This document shows, piece after piece, positions 11,298-22,805 of a stretch of 64,000 bases of DNA. Numbering within the stretch: position 1 is the stretch's first letter; every line of letters begins with the position of its first letter. The stretch covers positions 62,001 through 126,000 of the forward strand of contig ML986708.1 of NCBI GenBank assembly GCA_010094045.1, read 5' to 3'. The translations under genes were made by a program, and so were the position numbers. A model generated the notes under the pieces. That model did not search any database. It was not told the DNA's origin and saw only the letters and a list, made by a program, of their open reading frames with translations. The DNA comes from Lojkania enalia. Its lineage: Eukaryota > Ascomycota > Dothideomycetes > Pleosporales.

Positions 11298-14200
11298 ATG
11301 AGCGACCCTCCTATTCAGCCTTCCGTGAGCCCTTGCGGGTCCCACACCGGGAATCTTTCTAGTGACTCGCCGGCTCCGGCCATGGCGGATCAGCCGAACG
11401 CGCCTAAGGATGCGCCAAAAGACGTGAATAATACGTTGCCGCTGGATGTCAAGACTCTCACAGACCGCGCCTTGAAGTTCCTAGCAACCGCGAGCAACGA
11501 GGCCCTGGGCGCATGTCTAGTCGGGCTGGGCGCAGCAACATATCTTGTTCTGGGACGAGTTGGCTTGCTATTGATCGGAGTTGCAGGGGGAGTAGTGCTC
11601 CATGCGACATGGGAAGGGCATACTGGAGGTGATGCGAGCACAGCGCCGACCCAGGAATCGCGGAAGCGAGAGTTAGGAGTAGAAATAGTACACCGGGTGC
11701 TCGATTGGCGGAATGAAACCGTGAAAGGACAGGAGAATGGTCAAGAAAACGAGTCCAATACAGATGTGATGCTCTACTCTGGCAAGGAGCTTAACTTTTC
11801 AGACTTTCGGCCGGATACAGCAGCGGCGCTCACTGAGCTGACTGACGCCGTCATACGCGACTATGTCAAGTAAGGCTGGCGTGAATTTTAAAGAGTGCAG
11901 GGCTAATTCGACCTAGATGGTGGTATTCACCCATTCTCCCTACCGAGGACTCCTTCCCAGATTCATGTCGTCAGACCTTGATTGCTTTTCTCCTTTCTGT
12001 CTCTGGACACCTTTCACGAAAGAGGCCCGCGGATAATTTCCTCGATTTCGTTACGCGTTCTTCGTCTATGATGATTGTCTTCCTCCAGGAGCTCACGGCC
12101 GCAACGTCTGCCTCACCGAATGCCTCCGCTGTCGATGCCGTCACCGCATACCTTAGTTTGAAACCAGAGAGCAAGTTTGCGGATATCTTGGATACCAAGT
12201 ACCAGGCCAAGCAGCTCAATATAGCTTCGGAAGATATTCTACAAAACTACCTTGAACCGAAAACATACAATTGCAAGCCGGCGCAGGCCTTTCTGAAACA
12301 GATATTGTCCAAAGTCGTGTTGGAAATGATAATAGTAAGCTGCTCGAAGCCCGAGTGGATCAATGGCTGGATCGTATATCTACTCGAGGAAGGGGAGCCG
12401 GAGTTGATGAATGCGATTGACGCTGGCGTTGAGGGTTCATCCGATCAAGTGCAGAACGTCAAGGGCAGCGTCGAGAAGCGACAGAAGGCATCGGAGACGA
12501 ATGAGTCACCGGATGTGATTAAGCACAAGCGTGTCGTAAGCAAGGCGCAAGAAGCTATGGATGAAGCTATGCGGGAGGCGCAGAGGCTCAGCCAGATGAT
12601 TGCAGAGGAAGATGCGCGGAAGCTGAGGGAGTCGCAAAATGCGTCGAGCTCTACTCTAAATGATGACCATTCGGAGAGCGCCACCCAAGGGATTGCTACA
12701 CCAACTTCATCACAAAGCGATACGCTGCATGATAATGACGTTACTGACTTGGGCATATCCAATGTTCCGCCTCAAAGCTCATCGCAAGTGGGGCCGCCGT
12801 CTCCTACAAAGGCTCCAGAAGAGCCTCCGAAACAGGAAATCAGGCATGCATTCACGAGCTTTGACCAGCTGGTTCCAAATCAGCCCCCGACAGCACTCAT
12901 GGCAAATCCTCCTCCAGCAGAAAAGCCTCCTCCCTTGACGCTCCACAATTCCAAAATCTCGATATTTGATGACTCTGTGCCTGGTGAAAAGGCAACCATC
13001 AAAAGCAAGCCCAATATCGACTATCTCATTCAAATAGAGCCCTCTTCGCATCACCACTCGGGATGGATGACGGCCCGAAAGTTCATTGACTTTGAAACAT
13101 TGCACGAAGTCCTCCGCCGCATAGCAGCCATTACAGGGACTACGGGTTTCACTGAAGCCCATTCTACGCTACCAGCATGGAAAGGTCACACTAAGCCTTC
13201 GCTTGTTGGTGAGCTCCAGAGGTATCTAAACGATGCCGTACAGTATCAGCCTCTCGCAGAGAGCGAAGGCATGAAACGGTTCCTCGAAAAAGATGCCGGT
13301 CTGAACAAGTTGCCTGCTGGAAAGGGCTTCCCAGGCATTGGCTGGCCAAGCCAGACATTTGAGAATATGGGCAAGGGCATGATTGATGTTTTAACCAAAG
13401 CCCCCAAGGAGGTTGCCGGAGGTGGAAAGGCTTTGTTCGGAGGTGTTACAGGGGTTTTGGGGAATGTAGCCTCTCCTCTGGGGGGCGGGAAGAAGCGTGG
13501 AGAGTCAATGTCCAGCAGTCCGGGAAATTTATCTCGTTCGAACACTACATCAACTCCGCCGATACAAAACAGACATGGCCGCGCAGAAAGTACGGTATCA
13601 GAACTCCCTACGCACATCCGAACCGAGAGCACCATGTCTTCATTGAGGCGTACCAGCACCGATTCCCTTCGTAACCCCAATTCCCCCATCATTGATCAAC
13701 AGCCAGGACGCGAAGCGCCAATGGAGCGTAGACCAAGCTACAATCCAGACGGTGATGGCAAGCGATCCAAGCCTTCCTCAATATACGGCACATCCCGCAG
13801 CAACAGCCGCGCACCCTCTACCCGAGAAAGCATCGATCTCTCCCCCGTAATGGGCGGTGATCAAATTCTCAACCTCCCACCCATGCCTTCAGACATTCCC
13901 GACGACTACACCAACTCCCCTCCGAACCGCTCATCCCTCGATCCGACCCACACTCGCCACCACTCTCGTGCATCCACAACCTCGCCCCCCCTCCCCGCCG
14001 ACGCTACCCCGCCACTCCCGCGCGCCCCATCCACCGCCTCCCTAACCACCAAACAAAAAGAAACAGAGAAAGAACCAAGAACCTACGCGCCCTTATCTGA
14101 ACAAGAAACCACCGTCCTAATCGAGCTCTTCTTCGCCGTCATCAACGAGCTCTACACCCTCTCCTCCTTCTGGTCTATCCGCCTCACCCTCCTTAACGCC

Positions 14201-14581
14201 GCAAAAACCTTCCTCCTCCGCCCCGGTAATCCCCAGCTCGAATCCATACGCCAGCTACTGCAATCGATGCTCGACGACAATACGTCCGACCAAGGAATCG
14301 CATATCATATCAGGAAGATCAGGGAGAATGGCCTACCGACCGAAGACGAACTGCGAACGTGGCCGAAGGAAATGAGTAGGGAGGAGAAGGAGAGGTTGAG
14401 GACGAGGGCGAGAAGGTTGCTGATTGAGCGCGGCATGCCGCAGGCATTGACAAGCGTTATGGGGAGTGCGGCAAGTGGAGAGGCGCTGGGGCGGTTATTC
14501 GATGCGCTGCAAGTGGAGCGTGTGGCGAGGGGAATGATTTTTGGGCTTTTGATTCAGGGATTGAGAGCTGTGACGCAGTAG
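11298..14581 (+). CDS. PXA-PX-nexin_C sorting nexin, 1078 aa
   Basis: Exons 11298-11869 and 11917-14581; the intron has GTAAGG, a CTAAT branch site and AG, and joins DYVK to WWYSP. Residues about 70-104 form a hydrophobic hairpin (ALGACLVGLGAATYLVLG and following). A PXA domain follows (DYVKWWYSPILP through SKPEWINGWIVYLLEEGEPE, quoted in part), then a charged helical linker, a PX phosphoinositide-binding domain at about 553-670 (IDYLIQIEPSSHHHSGWMTA), a Ser/Pro-rich region, and a sorting nexin C-terminal domain at about 915-1035 (VLIELFFAVINELYTLSSFW). The order TM-PXA-PX-nexin_C resembles the Mdm1/SNX13-SNX14 group without an obvious RGS domain. Those proteins tether ER to vacuole/endosome membranes. 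An ER-anchored contact-site role is therefore inferred. Confidence 0.88.
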
Positions 14582-15188
14582 CGCATGGCCATTTCGTTTA
14601 GATCTGTCGCATGCCTTTTTTTTTTTTTTTGGGGGGGGGGGGGGGGGATGGTTGGGGTTTGTGGTTAATGCTGAATGTATGAGGTATGCATCAGGATTGG
14701 ATAGGATGTGGTGTTCACATGGAGATGGGTTTTATATGCTTCTTTGCAAATACTTGACATGGTCATGATAGTCGAATTGTAATTGTATGATACGATAGCT
14801 TAGGTCGGTTGAACGTTCCGTCATAGATATAAACTACCCCTCCCGGTTTGGGATGGATTGCATGTATCTCCAGGCTAATCATATCATAAAATCACGCTGT
14901 TTCAACATCTCGCAGAAAGCTCATAATCATAACCCTATCATTATTCCAAGCAATAACAATTTGCCCACATATTCCATTCCCACCCATTACACCAATCCAA
15001 TCCAAACAGTCCAAGCCCCACACTCAAAACATCCCATCCCAAACCCCCAGCAAGCCCAGAGCCTCCCTAAAAGTTCCCATAACCTTTTGGAAACCCCTGC
15101 CTCATATAAGCACTGTCCATTAAAAAAAGACAGTCAACAAAAAAGAGACAACCTCGAAACGAGCGTCGACTAGCGCACAGTATATCGC
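14582..15188. other. Intergenic region between two convergent genes
   Basis: No gene. It holds the 3' ends of the sorting nexin and the giant coiled-coil gene, a T15-G17 homopolymer junction (14616-14647), and A/C-rich sequence up to 15188. Confidence 0.6.
14616..14647. repeat. Abutting T15 and G17 homopolymers
   Basis: Fifteen T (14616-14630) run directly into seventeen G (14631-14647), 35 bp after a stop codon. Confidence 0.9.
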
Positions 15189-18100
15189 TTACCCAACCGT
15201 ACTCTCCTCCTCCATCGCCCTCCTGAAACAATCTGTCTCACTCCGCTCCTCCACTGCTGTCGGAAGATCGGATCCAACCCCCGAATCACTGTGCGCCGGG
15301 TAGATTTTTAGATCCGAGTGTTTCCCAGCCTCACTTGCAATGGCAGTGACCTTAGGCACATCTACAGCAGCTGCATCGTCAGAAGCAGTAACATGGACTT
15401 CTATGCTTGTGGCTTCAAACGGTGCCAGGATCTCTGCCGAATGATCCTCTTCATCGGCGACAGAATGCTCATCTTCGCTTCCCTCATCAATCGTTTCGGT
15501 ACCGCCTAGGAGGGTTGAGCGTGCCGTTGAACCATACGACGTTCGACGATCGACGTCGCTGCCTGTCATGTAAGAACCTGAGTCGTACGTATATTCGCTT
15601 CCGGTACCGCCATAGCTGGATCTCTCATCGAAACTAGGAGTCTCGCCTTCAGCATAGCTTTCAGCATAGGATCCTGTACCGTAACTATGTCGAATACTGT
15701 GGCGTCGCTCGGTGCCAGTTTCACTATGGAGGTCCGCCCCGTTGTCGGCCATGGAGCGAGAGTCTTGTATCTGTAGAGGTGCTAGGGCGTTTTCTGTTTC
15801 CGTCTCGCTCTCTTCACTAAGTGTTTCATTCTCCTTGTCCACTTGAACAACGCTAGGACGGCCGCCCCAAGAGCTCTTGCGCAGGTAATTGGTCTTGACA
15901 GAGTGGCTACGCTTGAGGTTCCCACTGTTTGTGACGGCGTGGTTAGGAACTGGATATGCCTGCGCTCCAGTGGGAGCATTGCCGCTGATCTGACTGAGGG
16001 ATAGGATGCGTCGATTCGCTGGGTCTTGAGGCGGTCCATTGCGACAAATGGCTGGGCGGGGCTTCAAAGCGAATGAAAGCCCGCTTGCGGCAGCGCTGGG
16101 AGGAGGCATGAGCTTGGCATCATTTGAAGTGTTACTACTCATGCGTTTCTTATTCTTAATAGGGTTCCGCGAGCCGCCTTTAGCAATCATGAGAGCGCGC
16201 GAGTGGTCCATGATGCCATTGAGAATGCGGCGCTCGAGGGCATCGGCCTTCATGTCCATAGCATGCAGCTCTTCTCGGCGGATTTCGAGCGCTGTGTGAA
16301 GGGATGACACCTCGCCAGTCAAGCGAACCTTTTGATTTGCAAGGTTCTCTCGTTCAACCTGTAGAGCAGCAACCATAGCGAGGATCTGATCTTTATCCTC
16401 TTTAAGTTCAAGGATCGTGCGCTCCTTTTCTTCCTTGAGCTCGGCCAAGGCTCGCTCCCTCTCTTCCTTGAGCTCTTGCACAACGCAGTTCTTTTCAGTC
16501 TTAAGGTTCTCAATATCAGCTTGGAGCTGCTCCTTTTGAGCTGTCCGTCGTTCCACAAGAAGAGCGAGCTCCTCCGCCTCCCGTTCCTTAGCCTCGTTAC
16601 CGTCGGTAATGAGCTGTGTCTGCTTGGCAACAAACTGGGTGACCTCGGCAGCTGTTGCCTTGACCTGATTGTGGATCTCATCGAGACGCTCGAATTGAGA
16701 GGCTACTTTTTCAGCATCATTTCCTTGGTCAATTAGCTTGTCGATCTTTTCCCTGAGCTGAGTGTCGTCGTAAGTTTGAGCAGACTCAATGGCGGTTGGA
16801 GGAGGGGGCAACAGGGCTGGCAGGCTAGAGAAGTGTTTCTGCAGCTCCTCGGCTCTTGACTTTGCTTCTTCGTTCATAACGCGAACTTGCTCGTCAGCAG
16901 CCTCTTTAGCCTTTTGAGAGTGCTCGTAGTGCTGAGTCAACAGCGCTTGAATCTCCCGGAGAGAGACCATGAATTTCGGGTGATACTCGGTAATGCTGTC
17001 TTGGAGCCCATTGAAGATGCGCTCGATGTTCGCGATTTCGTCCCGAGTATGTTGATGCTCCGTCTTGCTGTCTACATTCTGTCCGTCTAGCTTGGCCACT
17101 GTACTATCAATCTTCTCGAAGACGATTGCAGAGTCACTAGAAATCTTCTGGGTGGCGTCCTCGAGGTGGTCATTGATCCCAGTGATGGAGACGCCGAGCG
17201 TATCGATTGTCAGTCGGAGCTCATCCGCCATTGCCTTAGTGCTCTCGAGGACCTTCTCTTGTTCCTCTGCTTTTTCTTTCATGACCTTGGCCTGCTCATC
17301 GGCAAGTAGCTGCGCATCGTCGTACTTGGTCATGAGAATGTTAAAGCGGTCATCAATCTTCTCTACTAAGCCGGCGATGATGGCATCCTTGGCTTCATCA
17401 TGCTTTTCCAGGGTTAGGGCCGACTTCTCCTCCTGATCATTCCGCAGGCCCTCGATGGAGCCGTGGGCGCGTTCAAACTCGCGCGAAACAATTTCCATGA
17501 GCTCTTTGACATCAGCTGTGATGCTGAAGTTGGAACTGATGGTTTCTTCGAGGCTCTTGAAGGACTCCTTTAAATCTTCAATAGGGCCACCCTCGATCAG
17601 ATTCGTCTTAATGTCGCCTTTGACTTCCTCTAGCGTAGACTTGAGCTCCCCAAGACATTCGGCTAGGCCATCGGCTTCCGCTTTGCGATCATCGAAGGCT
17701 TTGGCAGTGATTTGAATGTCCGACTCATAGCTATCTCTCATCTTGTCATGGCTATCACGGAAATCGTGAATGAGGCCGGTAAGTTGCTCCAAATCCGCCT
17801 TGGATGGAATTTCCTCGGGATCAGGGATCTTCATTTCATCCATCTTCGCTTTGACATCGCAAACGAGCAAGGCTAGGCTGTCAACATCATCTTTAGTCAC
17901 TTTCTTAGCAACTTCTTCCTCTTCCTCCGGCTTATAGGCTGTTTTAATTTCTTCTAAGACGTTCTTGATATCATCAACAATGACTTGTACAACAGCAACA
18001 TCGCTCTTGGTTGCGCCTTCTTCCTCAATCTTCTTCGAGAGAGCATCGATAGCCTCGGAGGTGGTTCGGACAACCAATTCAACATCATCAAGATTCTCCT

Positions 18101-21100
18101 TGGTAACCACTGTAGCCGGATCAGGGAGCACAATCTCCTCAATCTTGGCCTTGACATTTCCAAGAAGAGTCTCAATTGCATCGGTATCTTCTTTCGTCGC
18201 GAGGCCTTGAGGAACTGCAGCAGTCACTTCCTTGTCTTGTTGAAGTAGGAGGACAGATGCCTGTAGGTCCTTTAGCAACTCCTCGATACCAACAAGATCG
18301 TCTTTCATGGCAGACCCTGGGGCGGCGGCGGCTGTCTCAACGGAGGAGGGCGGATTCTGCATATTAGCATCCATGGCTTCTACCTTGATCTGCAGTTGCG
18401 CAAGCATGACCTCCATCTTTTCCAAGTCGTTGCGGCGCAAAGAATCTCCTGTGATTCCTCGGCTGGTGGCCGCTGCTTCTGGGTCTTCGGCAAGCACGAC
18501 TTCATTGCCAGTCGTAGCGGCTTCTTCCACATCTGAATCCCATTTCTTGCCTTTGAGTTTTTCAATATCTTCATGCAAGCTAACGAAGCCTTCCTTGAGA
18601 GTGTCTAGAATCTCATAAGAAACAGTCATGTCTACAGGCTTGTCCGTCATCTTTGCGACATCTGCCCGGAGTCCTTCAATGCCATCATTAAGACTATCAA
18701 TGATTTCTGATGTTGCAGACATGTGGCGTTCCGGGTTATCGAGCTTCTTGTCTAAGTGCGAACGAAGGTCATCAAGACCAAGACGGACGGCTTCTAAAAT
18801 TTCTTCAGCATCGGCTCGAGCGTGCTGACGAGTGAGCCCGTTCGACTGGCGAATCTGCTCTAGCTCACCCCGCAAAGCCTCAAGAAGCTCCTCATTGATG
18901 CCTAATAACTTGGACCCTGTTTTCACCTCCTCCAGCCCAATCTTAATAGCATCTAATATTTCCTCTTTGTCAATGGATTCGCCGGTGCGGACAAGGGTGT
19001 TGCTCAAGCTTTCACGAAGTTGTTCAATTTCCCCTTGTACGGAAGCGAGATGATCCTTGGAGGAATTGTCGTCATGGGTTGTTGTAATTAAATAGTTGCG
19101 AAGACCATCGACAAGTTCACGCACGGCATCAATAATGTCGTCCTTGTCTATAGTACCACTAGATCGGACCAAAGAGGTGCCTAGTACCTCTCGTAGGTGC
19201 TCAAATTCTCCTTTCATAGCGGCGAGGATCTCGTCGTTGGAGCTGGCAGATGCCGTATGATCCCCAAGTCGTGTATGCAGTCCATCGAACCCTGATTGTA
19301 GCCTCTCAAGGACGTCATCCGTGTGATTGGCTGTGTCACCAAGGATGACATCCTTTAGCTGCTCAAACTCTTGCTTCATAGCGTCATTGATTTCTTCATT
19401 TGATGCGACATCAGGAGTAGCGTTCATTGCCACCTGAGATTTCATTCCTTCAAAACCTGCGTTGAGCGCATTGATAATTTCTTCCTTGTCTTTTGAGGCT
19501 ACAGAGGGAAAGTGCGACGTCAAGTCATCGTGGAGATGCTCAAACCCTGACTTGATGTAGCCGACCATGTCTCTGCGGCTCCAAGCTTGGTCTCCACGTG
19601 GACCCTCAGCTACATAGCTTTGAACATCTGTACGTAATCGCTCAAGCTCGCTGCGCAGCGTATCGACGATTTCGTCTTTCTGTGTCACGTCCTGGGCCTT
19701 ATCTATATATGTTTCTAATTCGGCTCGCAAGTGTTCCAAGCCATCTCGGACAGCATCCAAGACTTGCTCTGTATCTCGACCGTTGGCTGAAGAATAAGCC
19801 TTGAACTCGGAGTGCATTTGGTCTACTAATCCCTGTAAGCTTTGCATGACTGCGCCGCTATGGGTTTCCGTGTGAGGGCGCGTGGATTCCAAACCCACTC
19901 GCACCGCTTCGAATAGGGCGTCTTGCGGCAGCTCAAGCTCACGTATAGGGTTGAAGTCGTGGATTGCGAGGGCATCGCGGATAGCATCCATTATCATTTC
20001 TCGGGAGACGACGCCTTCGCTCGGAGGCGCCTGCTGCTGCAGCTGCTGCAGAGAGGGCTTGAGATCCTCGAGACACTCGCGTACCGCCATGAGAATCTCT
20101 TCTCGCATCTCGTGGACCTCGTTGACAGGCGGAGGCAACTTGATAGTTTGAATCGAATCTTGAACGATCTCTACAATCTCTTCTTTCGTAACGCTTCCGG
20201 AGCCCTGAAAATCCTGCAAGCCGTCCCGAAGACATTGCAATATCTCTTCTCGGTCTAGGCCGACCGTCTCTACTTCGATATCAGGCTTGTAGGCTTCGAA
20301 GGCTTCACGAACGGCATTAACGATAGATTCCTTGTCTAGAGGAGCTCCCCGGGAAGATAGACGTTCAAAACCTCGTTCGGTCATGGCATGCTTGACCACG
20401 TCGTACACTTCCTGGCTGTCGACAGTGTTTCGAGTTACTGTAGAGGAGATGGATTGACGTCTCCTTTCTCGCATTACCCGATCCATGTGCTCTTTGAGAT
20501 TTGTGAGGCCTTCTTGAACGATGACCGTTACATCCTGTGTAGGCTGGCCAGCCTCGATGGACGACGGCTGGCTAGCTCGAACTAGCTCCACTTGTTCAAT
20601 CTTTCGGGCAAGCTCACGCCCCATTCCTAGTACTTCACCGCGAAGATCTTTGATAAGAGTTTTGGATTCCATGGACACACAACCAGACTCCGTAATGCTA
20701 TCCTTGATCTTTCTTAGATATTTTAGCATTTCGTCGCTGACGAAATCAGCCGCTTTTGGACTCGAGTAAGGTTTAATGCCGTCTACTCCATGGGCAGTTC
20801 GGGCGAGGGAGCCACTCCCGGGAGGTGGTTGGAATGGCGTGGATGCGCCGGGACCACCTGCAGAAACAAGAGCATGATTGCTAGAACCCTGTTTGACAAA
20901 CTCCACCAATTCGGCCACTTTTTTGGCAGTCTCCCCGGTTGCCTTGTCAACCAGCGTCTGCAGGCTTGCAATAAGGCGTTCTTGACCATCTTTTGTTACC
21001 ATCTCACGGATGATCTTTTCAAGCATTGCCACGCTAGCAGCACCTTCGACCGAATATGGATTAGGGCTTCCTATTCGCTCGTCCATGAAGAAACTATTCG

Positions 21101-22157
21101 GAGACGGTACTCGCGGAAGGGTAAACTGCTTGGTGGGCGTCATATGAGGATCCTTAAACCCAACACTGCTGCCGGAGCGGCTGGAATCTCCTAGAGAGCC
21201 ACCCGCGTGTGTTGCTTGGGTCATGGTATTTAAGAGGTCTTTGAGCGAGTTGCGGATATCTTCATCCCGTTGGTTCGTGGCTTCCTTGAGGCTAATCAGA
21301 TCAGTAGCATTGTCCTTACTTCGACGACTGAGCTGGGACATCTCCTTTTGTAGATTTGATACTATCGTCGTGATTCCAAGAAGCTGATTCGATATACCAT
21401 CAAACGACTGGGGGGTTTGGGCTTGGGAAGGGCGTGAACTTGAGTTGGTGATATTTGACAATGGTGGTGGCTCAAGATGTTCGTGGGGAACCGTCATGGT
21501 CTGTAAGGCTAGCATTGTGGCTGAAGGAGGAGTGTTCTCGCCAAGAATGGCCTTTTGAAGTGGTCGAGTAGATGCTCGGAGAGCGGGTGTATCTTTGAAA
21601 ACATCATGACTCGAGGGTGTAGGAGTGGCCGCCCGAGAGGGGCTGTGGTCCTCGGCATCTCGTGCTGGTGTTCCGGCTCTCGTGACAGGCCGTTCCGGTG
21701 AGCGTTCCGGCGATCGTACTCCGTCAAGGAAACTTCTCAGGTCGCGAACGCTAGTAGTTTGCAATGATTGCATACGCTTGTGCTGTGCGCCTTTAATGAG
21801 TGATCTCTCGGGAGACCTCTGCGGCATAGGATTAGTAGTGTAGGAGCTAGCAGGCATGCTCTCCCGTGCTTTCTCCTCCAGCGCCTTGGCAGCATTTGCA
21901 ATTGCGGCTGAGGTATTGGGCCGCGTGGCGAGGCTTGGAGAGCCCGGGTTCAATGGAAGTGGCGGAGGTGCGCGATCTGGATCAGAGCTATCCCACCTGC
22001 CGGATTGAAGCTTTTGCGTCAGTCGTATATCCAACTTATTTCGCGGCGGTGTTGAGGTGGGAACGTACATGGGGACTGATGATCTTCCAGAATCGAAAGA
22101 ATGTTGGTGTCGGACCAGCTCTCGGTCCCGAGAGGCATCCCTGTCAATTGAGGGCAT
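15189..22157 (-). CDS. Giant repeat-bearing coiled-coil protein, 2322 aa, intronless
   Basis: One uninterrupted 6969-bp frame, the longest in the window. The N-terminal ~300 residues are Ser/Pro-rich (with repeated SPERSPERP-like text). From about residue 580 to 1210 there is a tandem series of related helical units, spaced roughly 30-45 residues, each with a core like EEILDAVRDGLEHLRAEL: for example EEIINALNAGFEGMKSQV, DEILAAMKGEFEHLREVL and EEILEAVRLGLDDLRSHL. Residues about 1210-2000 are long charged coiled coil, including a stretch of ELKEERERALAELKEEKER type. The C-terminal ~300 residues are low-complexity, Ser/Gly/Tyr and acidic. Similar giant proteins in fungi are labelled chromosome-segregation-ATPase-like, but no ATPase motif is visible, so that label should not be trusted. 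A structural or tethering role is inferred; function is unknown. It shares a 648-bp upstream region with RPN6. Confidence 0.9.
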   Translation of the reverse strand: MPSIDRDASRDRELVRHQHSFDSGRSSVPMYVPTSTPPRNKLDIRLTQKLQSGRWDSSDPDRAPPPLPLNPGSPSLATRPNTSAAIANAAKALEEKARESMPASSYTTNPMPQRSPERSLIKGAQHKRMQSLQTTSVRDLRSFLDGVRSPERSPERPVTRAGTPARDAEDHSPSRAATPTPSSHDVFKDTPALRASTRPLQKAILGENTPPSATMLALQTMTVPHEHLEPPPLSNITNSSSRPSQAQTPQSFDGISNQLLGITTIVSNLQKEMSQLSRRSKDNATDLISLKEATNQRDEDIRNSLKDLLNTMTQATHAGGSLGDSSRSGSSVGFKDPHMTPTKQFTLPRVPSPNSFFMDERIGSPNPYSVEGAASVAMLEKIIREMVTKDGQERLIASLQTLVDKATGETAKKVAELVEFVKQGSSNHALVSAGGPGASTPFQPPPGSGSLARTAHGVDGIKPYSSPKAADFVSDEMLKYLRKIKDSITESGCVSMESKTLIKDLRGEVLGMGRELARKIEQVELVRASQPSSIEAGQPTQDVTVIVQEGLTNLKEHMDRVMRERRRQSISSTVTRNTVDSQEVYDVVKHAMTERGFERLSSRGAPLDKESIVNAVREAFEAYKPDIEVETVGLDREEILQCLRDGLQDFQGSGSVTKEEIVEIVQDSIQTIKLPPPVNEVHEMREEILMAVRECLEDLKPSLQQLQQQAPPSEGVVSREMIMDAIRDALAIHDFNPIRELELPQDALFEAVRVGLESTRPHTETHSGAVMQSLQGLVDQMHSEFKAYSSANGRDTEQVLDAVRDGLEHLRAELETYIDKAQDVTQKDEIVDTLRSELERLRTDVQSYVAEGPRGDQAWSRRDMVGYIKSGFEHLHDDLTSHFPSVASKDKEEIINALNAGFEGMKSQVAMNATPDVASNEEINDAMKQEFEQLKDVILGDTANHTDDVLERLQSGFDGLHTRLGDHTASASSNDEILAAMKGEFEHLREVLGTSLVRSSGTIDKDDIIDAVRELVDGLRNYLITTTHDDNSSKDHLASVQGEIEQLRESLSNTLVRTGESIDKEEILDAIKIGLEEVKTGSKLLGINEELLEALRGELEQIRQSNGLTRQHARADAEEILEAVRLGLDDLRSHLDKKLDNPERHMSATSEIIDSLNDGIEGLRADVAKMTDKPVDMTVSYEILDTLKEGFVSLHEDIEKLKGKKWDSDVEEAATTGNEVVLAEDPEAAATSRGITGDSLRRNDLEKMEVMLAQLQIKVEAMDANMQNPPSSVETAAAAPGSAMKDDLVGIEELLKDLQASVLLLQQDKEVTAAVPQGLATKEDTDAIETLLGNVKAKIEEIVLPDPATVVTKENLDDVELVVRTTSEAIDALSKKIEEEGATKSDVAVVQVIVDDIKNVLEEIKTAYKPEEEEEVAKKVTKDDVDSLALLVCDVKAKMDEMKIPDPEEIPSKADLEQLTGLIHDFRDSHDKMRDSYESDIQITAKAFDDRKAEADGLAECLGELKSTLEEVKGDIKTNLIEGGPIEDLKESFKSLEETISSNFSITADVKELMEIVSREFERAHGSIEGLRNDQEEKSALTLEKHDEAKDAIIAGLVEKIDDRFNILMTKYDDAQLLADEQAKVMKEKAEEQEKVLESTKAMADELRLTIDTLGVSITGINDHLEDATQKISSDSAIVFEKIDSTVAKLDGQNVDSKTEHQHTRDEIANIERIFNGLQDSITEYHPKFMVSLREIQALLTQHYEHSQKAKEAADEQVRVMNEEAKSRAEELQKHFSSLPALLPPPPTAIESAQTYDDTQLREKIDKLIDQGNDAEKVASQFERLDEIHNQVKATAAEVTQFVAKQTQLITDGNEAKEREAEELALLVERRTAQKEQLQADIENLKTEKNCVVQELKEERERALAELKEEKERTILELKEDKDQILAMVAALQVERENLANQKVRLTGEVSSLHTALEIRREELHAMDMKADALERRILNGIMDHSRALMIAKGGSRNPIKNKKRMSSNTSNDAKLMPPPSAAASGLSFALKPRPAICRNGPPQDPANRRILSLSQISGNAPTGAQAYPVPNHAVTNSGNLKRSHSVKTNYLRKSSWGGRPSVVQVDKENETLSEESETETENALAPLQIQDSRSMADNGADLHSETGTERRHSIRHSYGTGSYAESYAEGETPSFDERSSYGGTGSEYTYDSGSYMTGSDVDRRTSYGSTARSTLLGGTETIDEGSEDEHSVADEEDHSAEILAPFEATSIEVHVTASDDAAAVDVPKVTAIASEAGKHSDLKIYPAHSDSGVGSDLPTAVEERSETDCFRRAMEEESTVG

Positions 22158-22805
22158 TGTGTATATGTGCAGTAGTATTCAGACAGAATAGGTAGTCGTG
22201 GAATGCGCCGGGAACGCGAGGACAAGAGGCTGATCACGTCTACTGCAACAGCATAGTCAAGATGCTTTAGCGGTCCTGCGCGGGGTATATAATAGGCAAT
22301 ATTCGTAAAGTCGTGAGTGTGCGTGTTTGTGAAAAAGTGTGGTGGGATGGAAGCGGGAGCAGTTGCTGGTGTTGATAAAGCCCTTGTTTACTATTGCGCT
22401 CGGACCGCGCATTACCTCATTGGTCGCGACTACGCCAGCGCAGCAGCCCGTCACCCGGCCAGCGGCAACCCCTTTTTGGAACCATTTCTCTTGGAGAGCA
22501 TTACGCGACAGCTAATATCGGCGCTGAGACTTTGCTAACTGAAAACTACACCAATCCTGCCTTTATTCCATCAAAGGATGAAATCCGAGTTGTCGGTTCC
22601 GAGTAAACACCGTTGCCCTGGTTACCTGATTGGGCGCGCCAAGCCACCAAGCTTTCGGAGCGGGTCCACGTTTCGCCGAGTCCGTTGGTGAGCTTGGACT
22701 TTCCGGAGGATCACCATCGACCGTCTATCTCGCCGCCTCAGCTCCCTTAGCCTCGTCCACCCTCCGCCACCATTCTACCCGCACCTCGTAGAAATTCCAG
22801 CCACG
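22158..22805. promoter_or_regulatory. Divergent promoter region, giant coiled-coil gene / RPN6
   Basis: The 648 bp between opposite start codons contain no gene. Sequence next to the RPN6 ATG is C/T-rich. CCAAT-like text occurs (ATTGG at about 22419 and 22632), but its use is not shown. Confidence 0.5.

Noticed and set aside
15189..22157. Chromosome segregation ATPase (SMC-like) label for the giant coiled-coil protein
   Set aside because: No Walker A, Walker B or signature motif is visible and the ends are low-complexity, so the label rests only on coiled-coil similarity.
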